Source: Erysipelotrichaceae bacterium (GTDB lineage: Bacteria > Bacillota_I > Bacilli_A > Erysipelotrichales > Erysipelotrichaceae). From it: a stretch of DNA of 47,262 bases. Below, one piece after another: positions 44,870-47,262 of the stretch. The position numbers and the translations under genes were made by a program. Where the stretch lies: the NCBI GenBank assembly GCA_009773735.1, contig WSYG01000015.1, forward strand, positions 1 to 47,262. Direction: 5' to 3'. Each line of letters begins with the position of its first letter. Positions within the stretch are counted from its first letter, which is position 1. Under the pieces are notes generated by a model that saw only the letters and a list, made by a program, of their open reading frames with translations, ran no database searches and was not told the origin of the DNA.

Positions 44870-47081
44870 GGAAGGTCCTGTTGAGCACTTCCAATTGCTG
44901 AGCTCTTGTCAAACGATGGAAGTGGACCGCATAACCAGAAACACGGATTGTAAGATTAGGATAAAGCTCAGGATGATCCATGGCTTTTTGTAAGACTTCT
45001 CTTGAATAGACATTCACGTTTAAATGATGTGCTTTTTGTTTAAAGTAACCTTCAAGGATTGAAACTGTATTTATGACACGTTCTTGTTGAGTCTTACCTA
45101 AAGTTTCAGGTAAGATCGAGAATGTATTTGATACCCCGTCTTGGCAAATATCCCCATATGGAATTTTTGCGACAGAGTTTAGGGATGCTAGGGCACCGCT
45201 TTGATCACGTCCATGCATTGGATTAGCACCAGGCGCAAATGGTTCACCTTTTTGACGACCATCTGGTGTATTGCCTGTCTTTAATCCATAAACCACATTG
45301 GATGTGATGGTTAGAATCGATAAAGTATGAACTGCATTACGATGTAGAGGATGTTCTTTCAGCATGTTTGAAAACATGGTGACTACTTCAACTGCGAGAT
45401 CATCCACTCGATCATCATCATTGCCGAATTTTGGATAATCTCCTTCGATTTTGAAGTCGATCGCAATCCCTAATTCATTACGAATAGGTCTTACTTTCGC
45501 ATATTTTATGGCAGATAATGAATCTGCTACAACAGATAATCCTGCAGCCCCAAACGCCATCAAACGTGTGACGTGAGTGTCATGTAAGGCAAACATACTT
45601 TTCTCATAGGCGTATTTATCATGCATATAATGGATGATGTTCATTGTATCGACATAGAGTGCAGATACTTTCTTAAGGGTCAATGTATAAAGATCCATAA
45701 CTTTATCAAAATCAAGGACTTCATCTGTGATCACAGGGATTCCGTCAATGATCTTTTCTTGGTAGATTTCATCATATCCACCATTGATCGCATACAACAA
45801 TGCTTTTGCCAAATTGGTTCTAGCGCCAAAGTATTGGATCTGTTTTCCAACTTCCATCGCAGAGACACAACATGCGATCGCATAGTCATTGCGATATAAA
45901 GGAGACATCAAGTCGTCATTCTCATATTGAATGGCTCCTGTCTCAATCGACATTTTGGCACAGTATTGTTTAAAGGCTTCTGGTAGTTTTTCGGACCATA
46001 AAATGGTCATATTGGGTTCAGGAGCAGCACCGATGTTGGTGAGAGAATGTAGATATCTAAAGGATGTTTTTGTAACCAAAGGTTTCCCATTGGAGGCAAT
46101 ACCACCGATGGATTCTGTGACCCAAGTTGGATCACCCGCAAACAATTCATCGTATTCTGGTGAACGTAAATGACGAACCAAACGTAACTTAATGATGAAC
46201 TGATCGATCAAATCTTGAGCTTGCATTTCTGTGATCAGACCTAATTGGAGATCGCGTTCAATATAAATATCTAAGAATGATGAAGTGCGTCCTAAAGACA
46301 TCGCAGCCCCATTGTTTTCTTTAACTGCTGCTAAGTAGGCAAAATATAACCACTGTACAGCTTCTTGAGCGTTTGTGGCAGGTTTTGAGATATCAAAGCC
46401 ATAAGATGAAGCCATTTTGATCATGTCTTTTAAAGCACGGATTTGATCGCTGACTTCTTCTCTGAGTTGAATCGTTGTATCATTGATTTCTGTGATTTGA
46501 TTGAAATCCTTTTTCTTTGATTCAATTAACGCATCTACTCCATATAGAGCAACTCTACGATAATCCCCAATGATTCTTCCTCGTCCATATGCATCTGGTA
46601 ATCCTGTTAATAATCCTGTATGACGAGCTTTCTTCATCTCTGGTGTATAGGCATCAAAAACACCTTGATTGTGTGTCTTTGAGTAATCATTAAAGAACTT
46701 ATAAAATTCAGGTTTCATTTTACGTCCATAAACTTCCAGAATTTTAGACGCTAGATTAATACCACCATAAGGATTAATGATGCGCTTAAGTGGAGCATCT
46801 GTTTGTAGTCCCACGATTGATTCCTGATCTTTTAAAATGTACCCAGGTTTAAAATTATTGACACCAGATACGGCATCCATCTCAATATCTAAAACTCCGA
46901 GTTTTTGTTCTTGTTTAAGAAGTTCTACACATTTATCCCAGACGGCTTTTGTATCATCTGAAATCGATGATAGAAACTGGTCATCTCCTTCATACGTGCT
47001 AAAGTTTTGGTTGATGAAATCTTCAACGTTGATTTCTTGTTGCCATAAACCTGATTTGAATGAATCCCATGTTTTGTGCAT
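44856..47081 (-). CDS. pflB: Formate acetyltransferase (pyruvate formate-lyase)
   Basis: PflB splits pyruvate with CoA to acetyl-CoA and formate, a core anaerobic fermentation step. The 741-residue protein has the catalytic Cys pair C404-C405 ([11 protein letters not shown]) and the glycyl-radical site at G716 (RVSGYAVHF), both as in E. coli PflB, and ends in RTFHESI. AGGAGG precedes ATG 47081. It is cotranscribed with pflA. A CRP/FNR-family site upstream suggests anaerobic control. The radical is destroyed by oxygen, so the host is expected to ferment without oxygen. Confidence 0.98.
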   Translation of the reverse strand: MHKTWDSFKSGLWQQEINVEDFINQNFSTYEGDDQFLSSISDDTKAVWDKCVELLKQEQKLGVLDIEMDAVSGVNNFKPGYILKDQESIVGLQTDAPLKRIINPYGGINLASKILEVYGRKMKPEFYKFFNDYSKTHNQGVFDAYTPEMKKARHTGLLTGLPDAYGRGRIIGDYRRVALYGVDALIESKKKDFNQITEINDTTIQLREEVSDQIRALKDMIKMASSYGFDISKPATNAQEAVQWLYFAYLAAVKENNGAAMSLGRTSSFLDIYIERDLQLGLITEMQAQDLIDQFIIKLRLVRHLRSPEYDELFAGDPTWVTESIGGIASNGKPLVTKTSFRYLHSLTNIGAAPEPNMTILWSEKLPEAFKQYCAKMSIETGAIQYENDDLMSPLYRNDYAIACCVSAMEVGKQIQYFGARTNLAKALLYAINGGYDEIYQEKIIDGIPVITDEVLDFDKVMDLYTLTLKKVSALYVDTMNIIHYMHDKYAYEKSMFALHDTHVTRLMAFGAAGLSVVADSLSAIKYAKVRPIRNELGIAIDFKIEGDYPKFGNDDDRVDDLAVEVVTMFSNMLKEHPLHRNAVHTLSILTITSNVVYGLKTGNTPDGRQKGEPFAPGANPMHGRDQSGALASLNSVAKIPYGDICQDGVSNTFSILPETLGKTQQERVINTVSILEGYFKQKAHHLNVNVYSREVLQKAMDHPELYPNLTIRVSGYAVHFHRLTRAQQLEVLNRTFHESI

Positions 47082-47097
47082 AAGTGCCTCCTGAATG

Positions 47098-47147
47098 CTT
47101 GATTATTTTATCATGCTCTTCATGTATATGATGTGACTTTAATCACA
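47098..47147 (-). promoter_or_regulatory. pflB promoter with FNR/CRP-family site
   Basis: On the minus strand TGTGA-TTAAAG-TCACA (47132-47147) is a perfect five-base inverted repeat with six-base spacing. The -10 hexamer TAAAAT lies at 47105-47110, and exactly 29 bases separate the site centre from it. This puts the centre at -41.5, the classical position of activating FNR or CRP sites. The transcript would start near 47098, leaving a 17-base leader with AGGAGG. Confidence 0.82.
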
Positions 47148-47253
47148 TTTTTACCACTAATATGACTAAAGCGCTTTCATGTTTCATAATTAACAATCAT
47201 TTATAATGAATCACAATTCACGATATAATAGGAATAACGAAACAGGAGCATCT

Positions 47254-47262
47254 ATGCGAAGA
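47254..47262 (+). CDS. Start of an unidentified gene (cut by window edge)
   Basis: Only ATG CGA AGA is visible. Support for a real start: AGGAG eight bases upstream and TATAAT at 47224-47229. The product cannot be identified. It is divergent from pflB, with about 170 bases between. Confidence 0.5.

Noticed and set aside
1-47262. CRISPR arrays, tRNA or rRNA genes, prophage or defence islands
   Set aside because: No direct-repeat array, cloverleaf, rRNA-like or phage-type sequence was recognised on either strand.

Overview
The window reads as one stretch of a low-GC, fermentative Gram-positive chromosome (Bacillota; an erysipelotrichial or Mollicutes-neighbouring lineage is my guess, not shown). 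The code is standard: Trp is TGG and TGA is used as a stop. Supporting signs are AGGAGG-type ribosome sites, TATAAT promoters, a Bacillus-type [4Fe-4S] PurF, a guanine riboswitch ahead of the purine operon, and PflB/PflA. There are no tRNAs, rRNAs, insertion sequences or CRISPR arrays.

1-12.4 kb: accessory, partly decayed region. It holds sugar-catabolism genes around two GntR/UTRA regulators: a Gfo/Idh/MocA oxidoreductase cut by the window edge, a CpsB-like PHP phosphatase, a zinc dehydrogenase, a Cof-type HAD phosphatase, NagA, an OFA-family MFS transporter and a ceramidase-like hydrolase. Two signalling genes follow: a double-HD/HD-GYP protein and a PAS-GGDEF-HD-GYP protein. Five of about eleven genes here have broken reading frames, by a nonsense codon, a one-base slip or small deletions.

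12.4-21.7 kb: mostly minus-strand genes, all intact: a permease-prefix membrane protein, a TldE-TldD pair, a flotillin-like SPFH protein, an alpha/alpha-toroid protein, a hemerythrin-like protein, and an ANT(6)-like nucleotidyltransferase coupled to an Imm-5-like protein.

21.7-33.9 kb: a nine-gene purine operon purE-K-L-C-F-M-N-H-D on the minus strand, joined by ATGA or TAATG overlaps and short gaps. PurL is a single-chain enzyme with its own glutaminase domain, so purS and purQ are absent, and purB is not in the operon. The leader carries a guanine-class riboswitch with its terminator. Upstream of that lies a well-initiated 18- or 29-codon ORF whose stop codon sits inside another terminator hairpin, suggesting layered attenuation.

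33.9-47.3 kb: housekeeping and conserved-unknown genes: two DegV proteins, YhhN, ABC-F, GNAT, HAD, DUF1836, a 42-residue membrane protein, DUF2804, a small lipoprotein, a deoxynucleoside kinase, DUF1028, a broken HD hydrolase and pflB-pflA. A perfect TGTGA-N6-TCACA site is centred at -41.5 from a predicted pflB start. Four genes have a -10 hexamer exactly six bases before ATG with no ribosome site, predicting leaderless mRNAs.
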